From assembly GCA_031421635.1 (NCBI GenBank), contig JANOPA010000014.1:19362-83361 (forward strand): a DNA stretch of 64,000 nucleotides, given 5' to 3'. The notes under the pieces were generated by a model. It ran no database searches. It saw only the letters and a program-made list of their open reading frames with translations, and had not been told where the DNA came from. Positions 42,792 through 51,342 of the stretch are shown piece by piece. Origin of the DNA: JAPOKJ01 sp031421635. Lineage in GTDB: Bacteria; Pseudomonadota; Gammaproteobacteria; Burkholderiales; Burkholderiaceae_E. The translations under genes and the position numbers were made by a program. How positions within the stretch are numbered: position 1 is the stretch's first letter; the number at the start of each line of letters is the position of its first letter.

Positions 42792-44345
42792 AGCGGCCTG
42801 ATCGGTCCGTGGACCACCTCCCTGACTTAGAGTGGGATTCAGTGCAGACACGATACAGCCACTTTGCGTCGCGCCATTTTGCATCGCACTCTTGAGTAAG
42901 GGCAACACGAGGTGGTAAACATTGATGTCGAAGCTCGGGTCCGAAACAGTGCCCCAGGCCGTGACTGTTTCATCCTCTGTGGTTAAATCGCCAGCTTCGG
43001 TGGCGCTGCTGCCGATCCATTGCCAATTTTTGAAGTGATGCACTCTCGGGCAGGAGTAGTTGGCAGCGGCTTCAATAATTTTCACCTCGTTCCAAATCCA
43101 CGCCGGGCGACGTTTCAGCTCTAAGGCATGCTTGAGTCTTGCGGCGAGTGACTTTGAGGACTCTTTCCCGCAACAGGCACCCAGGCACTTCTGAATTTGA
43201 AAGTTAAAGCAAGGGCGGTTAGGGTCGGCCAACTGATCCGCCTTAGAGGTCTTTTCAATGCCGATGGTCTTCAAACAAATCTGCTCTTTGCGCGCAAGCT
43301 CGGTCACGTGATGCTTAACACTCGCCTTTGAGGCAAAAGGACCGAAGTAAGACTCTGGTTCATCCTTCTCCTCAGCTTCCGGCAAAGCCTGATTGCACGG
43401 GTAGTACATGATGCGTGCGCTATGAGTGTCAATGCTGATCCAGGTGGTTTGCGTGCGCTTTCTTAGCGCAACGTTGTGGGCGGGCATTTCGGTTTTAATC
43501 AACTCTATTTCACGTAGCCGCGCACCGAAATCTCCGGCGGTTTGCTCCCATTCAATACGGCGAATTTCACTGGCAAGGCGCATGCCGCGCTCCGAGCGAT
43601 GGTCCACGCAAAAATGCTCGCTTACGCGATCTCGCAAATGGATACTCTTACCGATATAAAGTGGGTGACGATTAAGCCCAAAAAATTTATAGACACCGGG
43701 CGTCTTCGGGATGCGCTCAAGCTGATCTGTCGGCAAGTACGCGGGCAGACTAGGGTGACGCATGATCTTTTTCATGGCCATGCTGAGCTCATCGTGCGAC
43801 TCCTCTCGCATCAATACTTTAATGAACTCCCACAGCACTTCAGCGTCGCCCAAGGCACGGTGGCGCTGAGTACACGGCAACTGGTGACGGCTGATTACCG
43901 CATCCAATGAGTGCGGGCTGCGATCCGGGAACAGGGCTTGCGAGAGGCGCACAGTACATAGTGTCTTGGCATGAAATGAGCGCTCGCCACGTTCCATCTC
44001 AGCCTTGATAAATCCGTAATCAAAGCGCGCAGAATGGGCGACGAAAATCGCGTCCGCACAAAGACTTGCGATGATTTCACTAACCTCTAAAAACACCGGA
44101 GCGTCCTTGACCATACTAGGAGTAATACCGGTGAGTGATTGAATCTCCAGGGGAATGCTTTGCTCTGGATTGATCAGGCTAGACCAGCGCGTGACTTTGG
44201 GATTGTCCTCGGCCCAATTCTCGACGCGAAGAATCCCGACCTCGGTGACTCGGCCTTTTTGTGCGGATGAACCCGTGGTTTCCACATCCAAAAAACACAG
44301 CGTGGGGGGAAGAAGAACGAGGGGTGATGGTTTTGGGGTCGACAA
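42759..44345 (-). CDS. DEDDh 3'-5' exonuclease fused to a GIY-YIG / UvrC-like (Cho-type) nuclease
   Basis: 528 residues. Residues ~15-185 form a DnaQ-like exonuclease: Exo I in FLDVETTG, Exo II in FVAHSARFDYGF, Exo III in HRALGDAEVLW. From ~215 a GIY-YIG domain follows (TPGVYKFFGLNRHPLYIGKS, then LRDRVSEHF), and a UvrC/Cho-related C-terminal region contains CFNFQIQKCLGAC. It may combine end trimming with damage-specific incision; fusions of this kind occur in proteobacteria. The frame is closed shortly upstream of TTG 44345 and I see no ribosome site, so the exact start is uncertain. Confidence 0.9.
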   Translation of the reverse strand: MSTPKPSPLVLLPPTLCFLDVETTGSSAQKGRVTEVGILRVENWAEDNPKVTRWSSLINPEQSIPLEIQSLTGITPSMVKDAPVFLEVSEIIASLCADAIFVAHSARFDYGFIKAEMERGERSFHAKTLCTVRLSQALFPDRSPHSLDAVISRHQLPCTQRHRALGDAEVLWEFIKVLMREESHDELSMAMKKIMRHPSLPAYLPTDQLERIPKTPGVYKFFGLNRHPLYIGKSIHLRDRVSEHFCVDHRSERGMRLASEIRRIEWEQTAGDFGARLREIELIKTEMPAHNVALRKRTQTTWISIDTHSARIMYYPCNQALPEAEEKDEPESYFGPFASKASVKHHVTELARKEQICLKTIGIEKTSKADQLADPNRPCFNFQIQKCLGACCGKESSKSLAARLKHALELKRRPAWIWNEVKIIEAAANYSCPRVHHFKNWQWIGSSATEAGDLTTEDETVTAWGTVSDPSFDINVYHLVLPLLKSAMQNGATQSGCIVSALNPTLSQGGGPRTDQAALRLELTGDSL

Positions 44346-44606
44346 GCTGGGCCAGTCTTTAAGTCGCTAAAGACACTGATTGTATATCCAGTGCTTTTAG
44401 TCCGCTCGGGCAAATGGAAGTTGATCCCCGGAAAAAGATAAGTGACAATTTAGGGCGGAATATTGTGGTTTTGCCCTTAAATAGACGCCAAACACCAACA
44501 AAGTCGTCGAAATTGGCTGTAAACGCAAAGAAAGCTTCAACCGTTTTACCTCAAGACAGGGAAAAGACCCTAAAATCCGCCCTTGAATTGATTTTTAAAG
44601 ATTTCA
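44346..44606. other. Intergenic region between exonuclease and helicase genes
   Basis: About 260 bases between divergently oriented genes, A+T-rich compared with flanks. A 75-codon plus-strand frame at 44414-44641 (MEVDPRKKISDNLGR...) overlaps the helicase start and resembles nothing I know; it has no ribosome site and is probably chance. The stretch presumably carries both promoters and possibly a 5' leader for the helicase mRNA. Confidence 0.35.
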
Positions 44607-46025
44607 TTGACCACAACATTCCAAGATTTTGGCCTGAGTGATTCGATCCTCAGAGCCATCACCGAGATGGGGTACCAAATACCCACTCCAATTCAGGCCG
44701 AAGCCATCCCAGTGGTTTTGCAAGGCCGCGACGTCATGGGTGCCGCTCAAACCGGTACCGGTAAGACCGCTGGTTTTGGTTTGCCGCTGTTGCAGCGACT
44801 TATGCCCCATGCCAGTACGAGCACCTCGCCTGCTCGCCATCCGGTGCGCGCACTGATACTCGCTCCTACCCGCGAGCTTGCCGACCAAATTTTTGAAAAC
44901 TTGCGCGACTACGCTAAGCACACGCCGCTGAAATGCGCCGTGGTGTTTGGCGGCGTTGATATCAAGCCTCAAATGGCCGCGCTGCGTATGGGTTGCGAAG
45001 TGCTGGTGGCTACACCGGGCCGTTTGCTCGACCACATGGAACAGAAGACGGTAAATCTGAGTCAGGTGGAAGTACTGGTACTCGATGAAGCCGATCGCAT
45101 GATGGATATGGGCTTCCTGCCGGATCTGCAAAGAATCGTTCGCGCCTTGCCGGTTAAACGTCAAAGCCTATTGTTCTCGGCTACTTTTTCGAATGAGATC
45201 CGCAGATTGGCCGGTACTTTCCTAACCGACCCTCTGACGATCGAAGTGGCGCGCCGTAATGCCACAGCCGAAAACGTTCAGCAAATTGTGTACAAAGTTG
45301 CTACGGCCGATGCCAAGCGCAATGCCGTCGCCACCTTGATCGATAAACATGCCCTGAGTCAGGTGATTGTGTTTTCGAACACCAAGATTGGCTGTGGGCG
45401 CTTGGCGCGGCATTTGCAAAAGTTAGGAATGAATGCCGAAGCCATTCACGGTGACAAGTCACAACAAGATCGTCTCGTGACCTTGGATAATTTCAAGAGT
45501 GGCAAGATTCGCGTGCTGGTTGCTACCGATGTCGCAGCCCGTGGCCTGGATATTGCCGAGTTGCCCGCAGTCATCAATTACGATTTGCCCTATTCTCCGG
45601 AAGATTATGTTCACCGTATTGGACGCACTGGTCGGGCCGGGGCGAGCGGCATGGCCTTGTCGATCATGTCCTCGGAAGACGGACGTCTTTTGGCCGATAT
45701 CGAGAAGTTGACCAAAAGCAAATTGTTGATTGAATCGCTTGAGATGGCACCACCTCCAGCGGTGCCATCTGCCGAACGTGCCCTAAGAGAACCAAGAGCA
45801 CGCGAGCGTGAAGTGCGTGAGCCTCGTCAAACAAACGCAAGACAAACCAAGTCGAGCGGATTTTCGAACGATCCGTTTTTCTACCAACCTTACGATAGTG
45901 AGCAAGCTGGCAACCAGCCGAATGCGGAGGCTGCAGTCGCCGTTGCGGCAGTGGCCGCAAGGCCGATTACGGGTGTCCGTCGCTCAAATGCCCCAGTCGC
46001 TGCTTTATTGGGTGGGAAGCGTTAA
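44607..46025 (+). CDS. DEAD-box ATP-dependent RNA helicase (RhlE-like)
   Basis: 472 residues. All helicase motifs are visible: Q motif (IPTPIQAEAIP), motif I AQTGTGKT, Ia PTRELA, Ib TPGRLLD, II DEAD (VLDEADRMMD), III FSAT, then ATDVAARGLD (V) and HRIGRTGRAG (VI). A basic Arg/Glu-rich C-terminal tail starts near residue 395 (EPRAREREVREPRQTNARQT). It remodels RNA in ribosome assembly or decay. The only in-frame start after a TGA at 44589 is TTG 44607, which lacks a clear ribosome site, hinting at translational control. Confidence 0.93.
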   Translation: MTTTFQDFGLSDSILRAITEMGYQIPTPIQAEAIPVVLQGRDVMGAAQTGTGKTAGFGLPLLQRLMPHASTSTSPARHPVRALILAPTRELADQIFENLRDYAKHTPLKCAVVFGGVDIKPQMAALRMGCEVLVATPGRLLDHMEQKTVNLSQVEVLVLDEADRMMDMGFLPDLQRIVRALPVKRQSLLFSATFSNEIRRLAGTFLTDPLTIEVARRNATAENVQQIVYKVATADAKRNAVATLIDKHALSQVIVFSNTKIGCGRLARHLQKLGMNAEAIHGDKSQQDRLVTLDNFKSGKIRVLVATDVAARGLDIAELPAVINYDLPYSPEDYVHRIGRTGRAGASGMALSIMSSEDGRLLADIEKLTKSKLLIESLEMAPPPAVPSAERALREPRAREREVREPRQTNARQTKSSGFSNDPFFYQPYDSEQAGNQPNAEAAVAVAAVAARPITGVRRSNAPVAALLGGKR

Positions 46026-47059
46026 TTAATATCGGGCCTCGTGGCGAGCATCCGCTCGCGCCATAGGCCAAGCGCTAACTCCCAAAACTGCGTTAAAGTC
46101 ATCCCGGATAATCGACTGCTTGAAAAGCCGGTTAGACCAAGGTCCGACAAGGCCCGGTTGAGAGTCGGCAGGGCCAGATCCGAATTGATTGCCTGCGCGC
46201 CGTTTTGCTTGGATAGTTTTTGACCGTTCGGCTCCAGCACTAAAGGGCAATGCCAGTACATTAGGCGACGATAGCCCAGCAGGTTCTGCAAGTAAATTTG
46301 GCGACTCGTTGATCCCAAGAGATCCATGCCGCGCACAACATGGCTGACTCCCGACTCTTCATCATCCACGACAACGCTGAGCTGATAGGTCCATTCCAAA
46401 CCTTCGTCATCGCCGGGCCTGCTTGGCCGGGCGATCACGAAATCACCTACCCTGCACGTAATTTCCTCGCGCTGTAAATTCGATTTTTCCACTCCTGCAC
46501 GTCTAGCATTATCGGCAAGAACATGAGGTCTTAGCCAGGCACCCTCTTGCCATTCAATCAGGGCCGGATCAAGCTTCAGCCGCCATGCCCGTACCGCTTG
46601 AATTGGGGGCGACTGGCCTGCTTCAAAGATCTTACGACAGGTGCCGGGGTACACACTTGAAGCCATCGACGAGTTGTGCACTGCGAGCCGGTGTGAGCCG
46701 ACCTGGACTGCATTCAGACCTCTTGAATCTGCAATTTCTTTGCGACTACAGATGCAGGCATAAACTCGACGCATGCTTTGCAACTTATCGAAAGCCCTTT
46801 GATAGTGCGGCCCGCGTTGCGACTGATACCAGGGATGAGGTTCAATCTGAAACCCAAGCTTCAATAGATCTGAAATAATTTGCTGACTGGTCTGAACTCG
46901 GCTACGTCCCTGATCGATATCTTCAATGCGTAACAACCAACGGCCGCCATGTGCCTTGGCATCGAGATAGCTGGCCATGGCAGCCACCAAGGAGCCGCGA
47001 TGTAAAGGGCCGCTTGGGCTGGGTGCAAAGCGACCGACGTAGGTAGAGCTAGCGCTCAT
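46022..47059 (-). CDS. gluQ: Glutamyl-Q tRNA(Asp) synthetase
   Basis: 345 residues. A truncated class I GluRS-like catalytic domain: HIGH-type motif in FAPSPSGPLHRGSLVAAMA, KMSKS-type motif in GQKLSKQNGA, and zinc-binding cysteines in YACICSRKEI and PGTCRK. There is no anticodon-binding domain. It attaches glutamate to queuosine in tRNA-Asp, giving glutamyl-Q. The 3' end overlaps the convergent helicase gene by four bases. Its start overlaps the stop of the upstream LysR gene by four bases, so the two are cotranscribed. Confidence 0.93.
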   Translation of the reverse strand: MSASSTYVGRFAPSPSGPLHRGSLVAAMASYLDAKAHGGRWLLRIEDIDQGRSRVQTSQQIISDLLKLGFQIEPHPWYQSQRGPHYQRAFDKLQSMRRVYACICSRKEIADSRGLNAVQVGSHRLAVHNSSMASSVYPGTCRKIFEAGQSPPIQAVRAWRLKLDPALIEWQEGAWLRPHVLADNARRAGVEKSNLQREEITCRVGDFVIARPSRPGDDEGLEWTYQLSVVVDDEESGVSHVVRGMDLLGSTSRQIYLQNLLGYRRLMYWHCPLVLEPNGQKLSKQNGAQAINSDLALPTLNRALSDLGLTGFSSSRLSGMTLTQFWELALGLWRERMLATRPDIN

Positions 47060-47994
47060 AACGAAGGGCCGAGCGGGCTAAGCAGCAGGCGTCTTCGAAC
47101 CTGAGCAACATCCAGCTTGGAGAGCCACCAACTCAGGGCCTTTCCCGGCCGCGTGCGCCTCCATGCGTAGGTGGTCGAGGACGAAGGCTTAGGCTCGGCC
47201 ACTCTTCTTTCAATGAGTTGCCCAGATTTGATATGGGCGAGCGCGAGATATTTGGGCAAGTAGCCGATGCCCAAGCCCGCGATTTGTGCCTCAAGCTTCT
47301 GATTCATGGTGGCAACGGTCAATACTGGTTGGCCGCTTAACAGTCCCGTCGTTCGTGCCTTAAGGCGTCGAGCACTATCGGCCACTGCCACCGCGCGATG
47401 GGTTCGAAGGTCTTCTGGCGCTAAGGCTTTGCCAGCATCGCTTTGCGCCAAAGGGTGATCGGGTGCCATGCAGAAGACAAAATCGATTTTGCCAAACGCT
47501 CTGACGCTAATTTGCCCTGAGCTAAAGACTTCACTTGGTGCATCTTCGAGCGCTCCAATCAATAGATCGCAGCGCGAGTCAAGCAAGCTCTCCCAGCATC
47601 CGTCCAACACCTCTTGTTGAATAGTGATTTGAGTCGGGCAAGCTAGCCGATCAAAATCCCTAACGAGAGCGTGTAGCTGAGACAAAGGAAGCGCACCATC
47701 GCATGTGATTCTTAAATGTTGCTCCCAACCGCTGGCCAACTCTTTGACCTGCGCCTGGATCAAGTCAACGGTATTGAGTAATTCTCGGCCCTGCGCGAGA
47801 AGCATTTCACCTGCAGTCGTCAGGGTGACCTTCCGTTGGCGCCGATCAAAAATCAGGGCGTCCAACTCATCTTCGAGCTTGCGAATTTGGTAAGAAAGCG
47901 CGGAGGGTACCTTTCCTAACGCCTCGGCGGCAGCCGCGAAGCTGCCCTTGCGGGCGATCATGTCCAGGGCGACGATGGCGTCGAGAGTCAGCAT
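47056..47994 (-). CDS. LysR-family transcriptional regulator
   Basis: 312 residues. An N-terminal winged helix (about 3-62: LDAIVALDMIARKGSFAAAA, then LGKVPSALSYQIRKLEDELD) and a C-terminal periplasmic-binding-type effector domain. It is divergent from the pirin/flavodoxin pair, with 128 bases between starts carrying a perfect inverted repeat at 48006. LysR regulators commonly control a divergent neighbour and themselves. Control of the pirin and quinone-reductase-like genes in response to electrophiles or quinones is the likely role, by analogy. Confidence 0.93.
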   Translation of the reverse strand: MLTLDAIVALDMIARKGSFAAAAEALGKVPSALSYQIRKLEDELDALIFDRRQRKVTLTTAGEMLLAQGRELLNTVDLIQAQVKELASGWEQHLRITCDGALPLSQLHALVRDFDRLACPTQITIQQEVLDGCWESLLDSRCDLLIGALEDAPSEVFSSGQISVRAFGKIDFVFCMAPDHPLAQSDAGKALAPEDLRTHRAVAVADSARRLKARTTGLLSGQPVLTVATMNQKLEAQIAGLGIGYLPKYLALAHIKSGQLIERRVAEPKPSSSTTYAWRRTRPGKALSWWLSKLDVAQVRRRLLLSPLGPSL

Positions 47995-48005
47995 TTTTTG
48001 GAAAG

Positions 48006-48020
48006 ATCAAATATTTTGAT
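48006..48020. promoter_or_regulatory. LysR-type operator between divergent genes
   Basis: ATCAAA-TAT-TTTGAT is a perfect 6+3+6 inverted repeat with the T-N11-A form typical of LysR recognition sites. It lies 12 bases upstream of the LysR start and about 100 bases upstream of the pirin gene. A weaker related sequence (TTTTGATGTCATAAATTGA) follows at about 48050. This fits binding that represses lysR and activates the pirin operon. Confidence 0.6.
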
Positions 48021-48122
48021 TAATACGTTCTAATAATAGCGCTATTTTGATGTCATAAATTGATTATGATGATTCCTCTGGGCAATTTTTAGCTCAAGTT
48101 GACGATTAAGATAGGAGCTCAA

Positions 48123-48824
48123 ATGATTCACCTTCGCACATCCAACCAGCGTGGCTTTGCAGATCACGGCTGGCTTAAATCTTTTCATAGCTTTTCCTTT
48201 GCCGGTTATCACGATCCAAACTTTATGGGCTTTGGTCCCTTACGGGTCATCAATGAGGACCGGATCGCGCCGGGCACCGGTTTTGGTACCCACGGCCATC
48301 GCGATATGGAAATCATCAGCTATGTGTTGGAGGGTGCTTTGGCCCATCAAGATAGTATGGGCAACGGCTCCGTGATTCGTCCTGGGGATGTACAAAGAAT
48401 GAGCGCTGGAACCGGTGTACAACACTCCGAGTCCAATCACGAGAAATCCGGAGAGACACACTTCCTTCAAATATGGATTCAACCTAGCAAGAGTGGAAAT
48501 CCACCGGGCTACGAGGAAAAGCATTTTGATGAAGCCTCTAAACGCGGTCAGCTCAGGCTCGTGGCGTCTGAGCATGGCGAGGCCGGCTCGGTGACGATTC
48601 AGCAGGATGCGAAGTTTTACTCTGGTTTATTTGATGGAGCGGAAGAGGCTCGTTTGGATCTTGGTGCCAAGCGAATAGCCTACGTTCATTTAATCAAAGG
48701 CCAGCTCATTGCGAATGGACGGTCTTTGCAGGCAGGCGACGCATTAATGATGAAAGATGAGCCGAGCCTATCTTTGAGCTCCGGTCGGGATGCCGAAGTG
48801 CTCGTTTTTGATCTACCCGAATAG
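48123..48824 (+). CDS. Pirin family protein (YhhW/quercetinase-like bicupin)
   Basis: 233 residues from ATG 48123 with ribosome site AGGAG; the frame is open from 48099 but lacks a site there. The N-terminal cupin carries the metal-binding pattern GFGTHGHRDMEIISYVLEG with H-x-H, a further His in GTGVQHSESNH, and FLQIWIQPS. Members bind Fe and some oxidise quercetin. It is followed by a flavodoxin-like quinone reductase, so a joint function in quinone/flavonoid detoxification is plausible. Confidence 0.92.
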   Translation: MIHLRTSNQRGFADHGWLKSFHSFSFAGYHDPNFMGFGPLRVINEDRIAPGTGFGTHGHRDMEIISYVLEGALAHQDSMGNGSVIRPGDVQRMSAGTGVQHSESNHEKSGETHFLQIWIQPSKSGNPPGYEEKHFDEASKRGQLRLVASEHGEAGSVTIQQDAKFYSGLFDGAEEARLDLGAKRIAYVHLIKGQLIANGRSLQAGDALMMKDEPSLSLSSGRDAEVLVFDLPE

Positions 48825-48855
48825 TTGAATATATCGAAGAACAAACGGAAAACTC

Positions 48856-49425
48856 ATGAATCAAAAATCAATCAAGGTGGTGGTTGCCTACCACTCTGGC
48901 TACGGTCACACCAAGAAAATCGCTGACGCTGTGGCTGCGGGAGCGCGTTCAGTACAAGGAGCCCAGGCCGTCTCCATTGACGTCTCTGTCTTGAAGGACA
49001 GCGATTGGGAAGAGATGAGTCGCGCCCAGGCGATTGTCTTTGGTGCGCCCACGTACATGGGAGGCGCGAGTGCTCCCTTCAAGGCTTTTGCGGATGCGAG
49101 TGCGAAAGTTTGGTTTACGCAAGGGTGGAAGGACAAGGTTGCAGGCGGATTTACATGTTCACTCAACATGAGTGGCGACAAGCTCTCAACCCTAAATTAC
49201 TTTAATGTTTTGGCGATGCAGCATTCAATGATATGGGTGGGTACCGGCCTGCCACCTTGCGCCAAGCCAGGTGATCCTAATGCATTGAATCGCTTGGGCT
49301 CGAGCGTGGGTGTGATGGCCCAGGCGGATAATCTCCCGCCTGAGCAAAGCCCACCTCAGGGCGACGTCGACACTGGTTTTTCTTACGGCGCTCGCATTGC
49401 AAGCGTCGCCCAAAAACTAGTGTGA
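48856..49425 (+). CDS. Flavodoxin-fold NAD(P)H:quinone oxidoreductase-like protein (WrbA-related)
   Basis: 189 residues. The FMN-binding loop is VVVAYHSGYGHTKKIADAVA and the second loop FGAPTYMGGASAPFKAF, as in WrbA-type and related NADPH-dependent FMN reductases. The C-terminal part has STLNYFNVLAMQHSMIWVG. It probably reduces quinones by two electrons and protects from redox cycling. It begins 31 bases after the pirin gene in the same operon, under the likely control of the divergent LysR regulator. Confidence 0.9.
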   Translation: MNQKSIKVVVAYHSGYGHTKKIADAVAAGARSVQGAQAVSIDVSVLKDSDWEEMSRAQAIVFGAPTYMGGASAPFKAFADASAKVWFTQGWKDKVAGGFTCSLNMSGDKLSTLNYFNVLAMQHSMIWVGTGLPPCAKPGDPNALNRLGSSVGVMAQADNLPPEQSPPQGDVDTGFSYGARIASVAQKLV

Positions 49426-49450
49426 CTCACTTCACTCGATGAGTGCTTAT

Positions 49451-50131
49451 TTAATTTTTCTGTGCGTGGCCGACACTTTTTCTACGACTGGCGAATAGTC
49501 CAAGGCTACCCAGACCGAGTAGGGCCAAAGTGGCCGGAAGCGGCACTTCGGTAATAACTCTCAGGTGGTCACCGCTGCCCAGCGACGAGGTCAGAAATCG
49601 GAAATTCAGAGTGTTGCCGGAGAACGAAAGCTGATCCCCAAGAACGGGTTCGATGCCATATAGGCCGCCGTACGAATACGCAGTACTCGTGTTTCCTAAA
49701 AAGCTTGTGGCACCAAAACCAGGTTGGTTATAGACCACGGCGAGAATCTTTTGTGAGAATGTGACGTTGCCCTGGACGCCTTGAAAAATGGTGGATGGCT
49801 GATAGTCAATCATGAAAGAGTCGACTAAAGTGCCCGCCGCGACTGTGCCGACAAGCGCAGTAAGAATGCCTGTTCCTGGAATAAGATTGATCGGGTCGTT
49901 GATCAGGCTCCCAATCAATGATGTGTTTTGAGCCTCGTTGAAAACTCGCACGGTGCAGTCGGCGTTGGATGCGGCAGTCCCACTTGAAGAGGGCGCACTG
50001 GTGCTAATTGCTACTCCAGCTCCGCACAGCGCAACATTACTAGCCGTTGCTGATACAACTCCAGCGCTAGCCTGAGCAGACACTAGAGCACCGATGAGGA
50101 GGGTGAGACTTGAAAAGGAGAGCTTTTTCAT
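49451..50131 (-). CDS. PEP-CTERM sorting domain protein
   Basis: 226 residues from ATG 50131 (MKKLSFSSLTLLIGALVSAQ is the signal peptide). The body is rich in Ser, Thr, Gly and Asn with a few cysteines (NVALCGAG, NADCTVRVF). The C-terminus is a typical PEP-CTERM anchor: VPLPATLALLGLGSLGLFAS then RRK. The usual Pro-Glu-Pro reads VPLP here. Such proteins are cleaved by an exosortase and attached to the outer surface. No exosortase gene is in the window. The function of the body is unknown. Confidence 0.88.
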   Translation of the reverse strand: MKKLSFSSLTLLIGALVSAQASAGVVSATASNVALCGAGVAISTSAPSSSGTAASNADCTVRVFNEAQNTSLIGSLINDPINLIPGTGILTALVGTVAAGTLVDSFMIDYQPSTIFQGVQGNVTFSQKILAVVYNQPGFGATSFLGNTSTAYSYGGLYGIEPVLGDQLSFSGNTLNFRFLTSSLGSGDHLRVITEVPLPATLALLGLGSLGLFASRRKSVGHAQKN

Positions 50132-50471
50132 TGTTGATCCATTTTGTATTGTCGTTGAGGAGGCTTGTCTCCATTGTTGAACTGGATACGAATTTTTAAA
50201 GAGCACTAATTAACGGGTGTGACGCCGTGTTTTGGGCGAGACGTGAACTAGTTGACGTAAGTCAATACGAAGTGATTGAAAGCGCCCAATGCAAACTTCG
50301 GTCAACGAATTCTGTGCGAAACAAGCAAAAAAAAGCCCGGCAGGGGCCGAGCTTTTAAAATTACCTAGGAGTTCAAAACAAACTAACCGGAATGCGCTAC
50401 CGCTTCCACGTGATAGCGCCGTCCATAGATCGAACTTTATAGACCGTTCGTCGGTATGGGTAGGGAGTTTC
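50132..50471. other. Intergenic region upstream of the PEP-CTERM gene
   Basis: About 340 bases. It holds the leader and promoter of the PEP-CTERM gene and the terminator of the HAD gene (listed separately). A 104-codon minus-strand frame (50210-50524) overlaps the HAD gene end and spans the terminator, so it is unlikely to be real. No other gene is recognised. Confidence 0.4.
50331..50356 (-). terminator. Rho-independent terminator downstream of the HAD phosphatase gene
   Basis: On the minus strand AAAAGCtCGGC and GCCGGGCTTTT pair around a short loop and are followed by a run of T (plus strand AAAAAAAA at 50327-50334). The stem lies about 115 bases beyond the stop of the leftward HAD gene. 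It may also work weakly in the other direction. Confidence 0.75.
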
Positions 50472-51335
50472 TCACGTTTTTGCTGAATGCCGAGATTGCA
50501 GGAGTAATTGTGCAAACTCCACAAAACCTTCGCCGTGTGTTGCGCGCGTGAGCCATTTGGGGCCGTCCTCTCCCAACGCCCCTAAGAAAGGTTGAATGTT
50601 CGCCACCGCAACCGATTTTGGGAAAAGTGCAAACATTGAACGGTCGTTCGGTGCGTCGCCGATGAATACCCAGCGCTCTTGCGCTTGTTTGCTCGCGAGG
50701 ATCCTGACTTCCTTCAAATATCTGAGCGCCATCGGGCCTTTGTCGAAGAGGCCGTGCCAAGCATTAATATGAACCGTGCTGTTGCGCGCTTGAAATCCTT
50801 CGCTACGCAAAGCTTGAATAACTTCTTGGACGATCGCCATCTGAACTCTCGGAATATCCTCGCAATAGTCGATGGCAACGTCGACTTGCCGCAAATTATT
50901 ATCGCTTGCAAAGCGCAGCAATGGGTAGTTCAGGAGAATTCGCTCGCAGACTGCCATGAGGCGCTTGCGCTCGTCGGCGACTCGAACGGGAGTGTCAAAA
51001 AACACGACCTTAAGTGGAGCCGGCACTGTTGGGTTTGGGTTGGTCGCTACACTCAAACCAAATGGGGAAGCCTCGCGATGAAGATAAACGCCACCACTTT
51101 CGGCGATGACCGCCTCCACCGGCCACTGTGACAACATCATGTGCGCCCAACCGTAGGATCGCCCCGTCACTGGAACCACAGGAATGCTTGCTTCGCGCAA
51201 ACGCCACAGTGCCGAAAATGTTGCTGCACTGAGTTTGCCGTCTTTTGTAAGTGTGTCGTCGATATCGGTAAAAACGCCCTCTACGCCGAGCAAATCGCTG
51301 GCTTGGACAAGAGGCGGAACTTTAGTGGGACTCAA
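50472..51335 (-). CDS. HAD-IIB family phosphatase
   Basis: 287 residues. Motif I FTDIDDTLT gives Asp24 (nucleophile) and Asp26; motif II Thr in VVPVTGRSYG; the capping domain lies between about 95 and 195; motif IV is IGDAPNDRSMFA. The type C2B cap resembles mannosyl-3-phosphoglycerate or sucrose-phosphate phosphatases and phosphomannomutase, so a sugar phosphate is likely. It lies 7 bases after the trhO stop and is probably cotranscribed with it. The exact substrate is not apparent. Confidence 0.87.
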   Translation of the reverse strand: MSPTKVPPLVQASDLLGVEGVFTDIDDTLTKDGKLSAATFSALWRLREASIPVVPVTGRSYGWAHMMLSQWPVEAVIAESGGVYLHREASPFGLSVATNPNPTVPAPLKVVFFDTPVRVADERKRLMAVCERILLNYPLLRFASDNNLRQVDVAIDYCEDIPRVQMAIVQEVIQALRSEGFQARNSTVHINAWHGLFDKGPMALRYLKEVRILASKQAQERWVFIGDAPNDRSMFALFPKSVAVANIQPFLGALGEDGPKWLTRATHGEGFVEFAQLLLQSRHSAKT

Positions 51336-51342
51336 GAAACGC

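Noticed and set aside
44604..45164. 186-residue minus-strand ORF
   Set aside because: Mirror frame of the DEAD-box helicase motifs; no start signal.
49431..49450. Hairpin CACTC-gat-GAGTG between the flavodoxin and PEP-CTERM genes as a terminator
   Set aside because: A five-base stem and interrupted T-run are too weak to call with confidence.
50679..51131. 150-residue plus-strand ORF
   Set aside because: Antisense to the HAD phosphatase whose catalytic motifs are all present.
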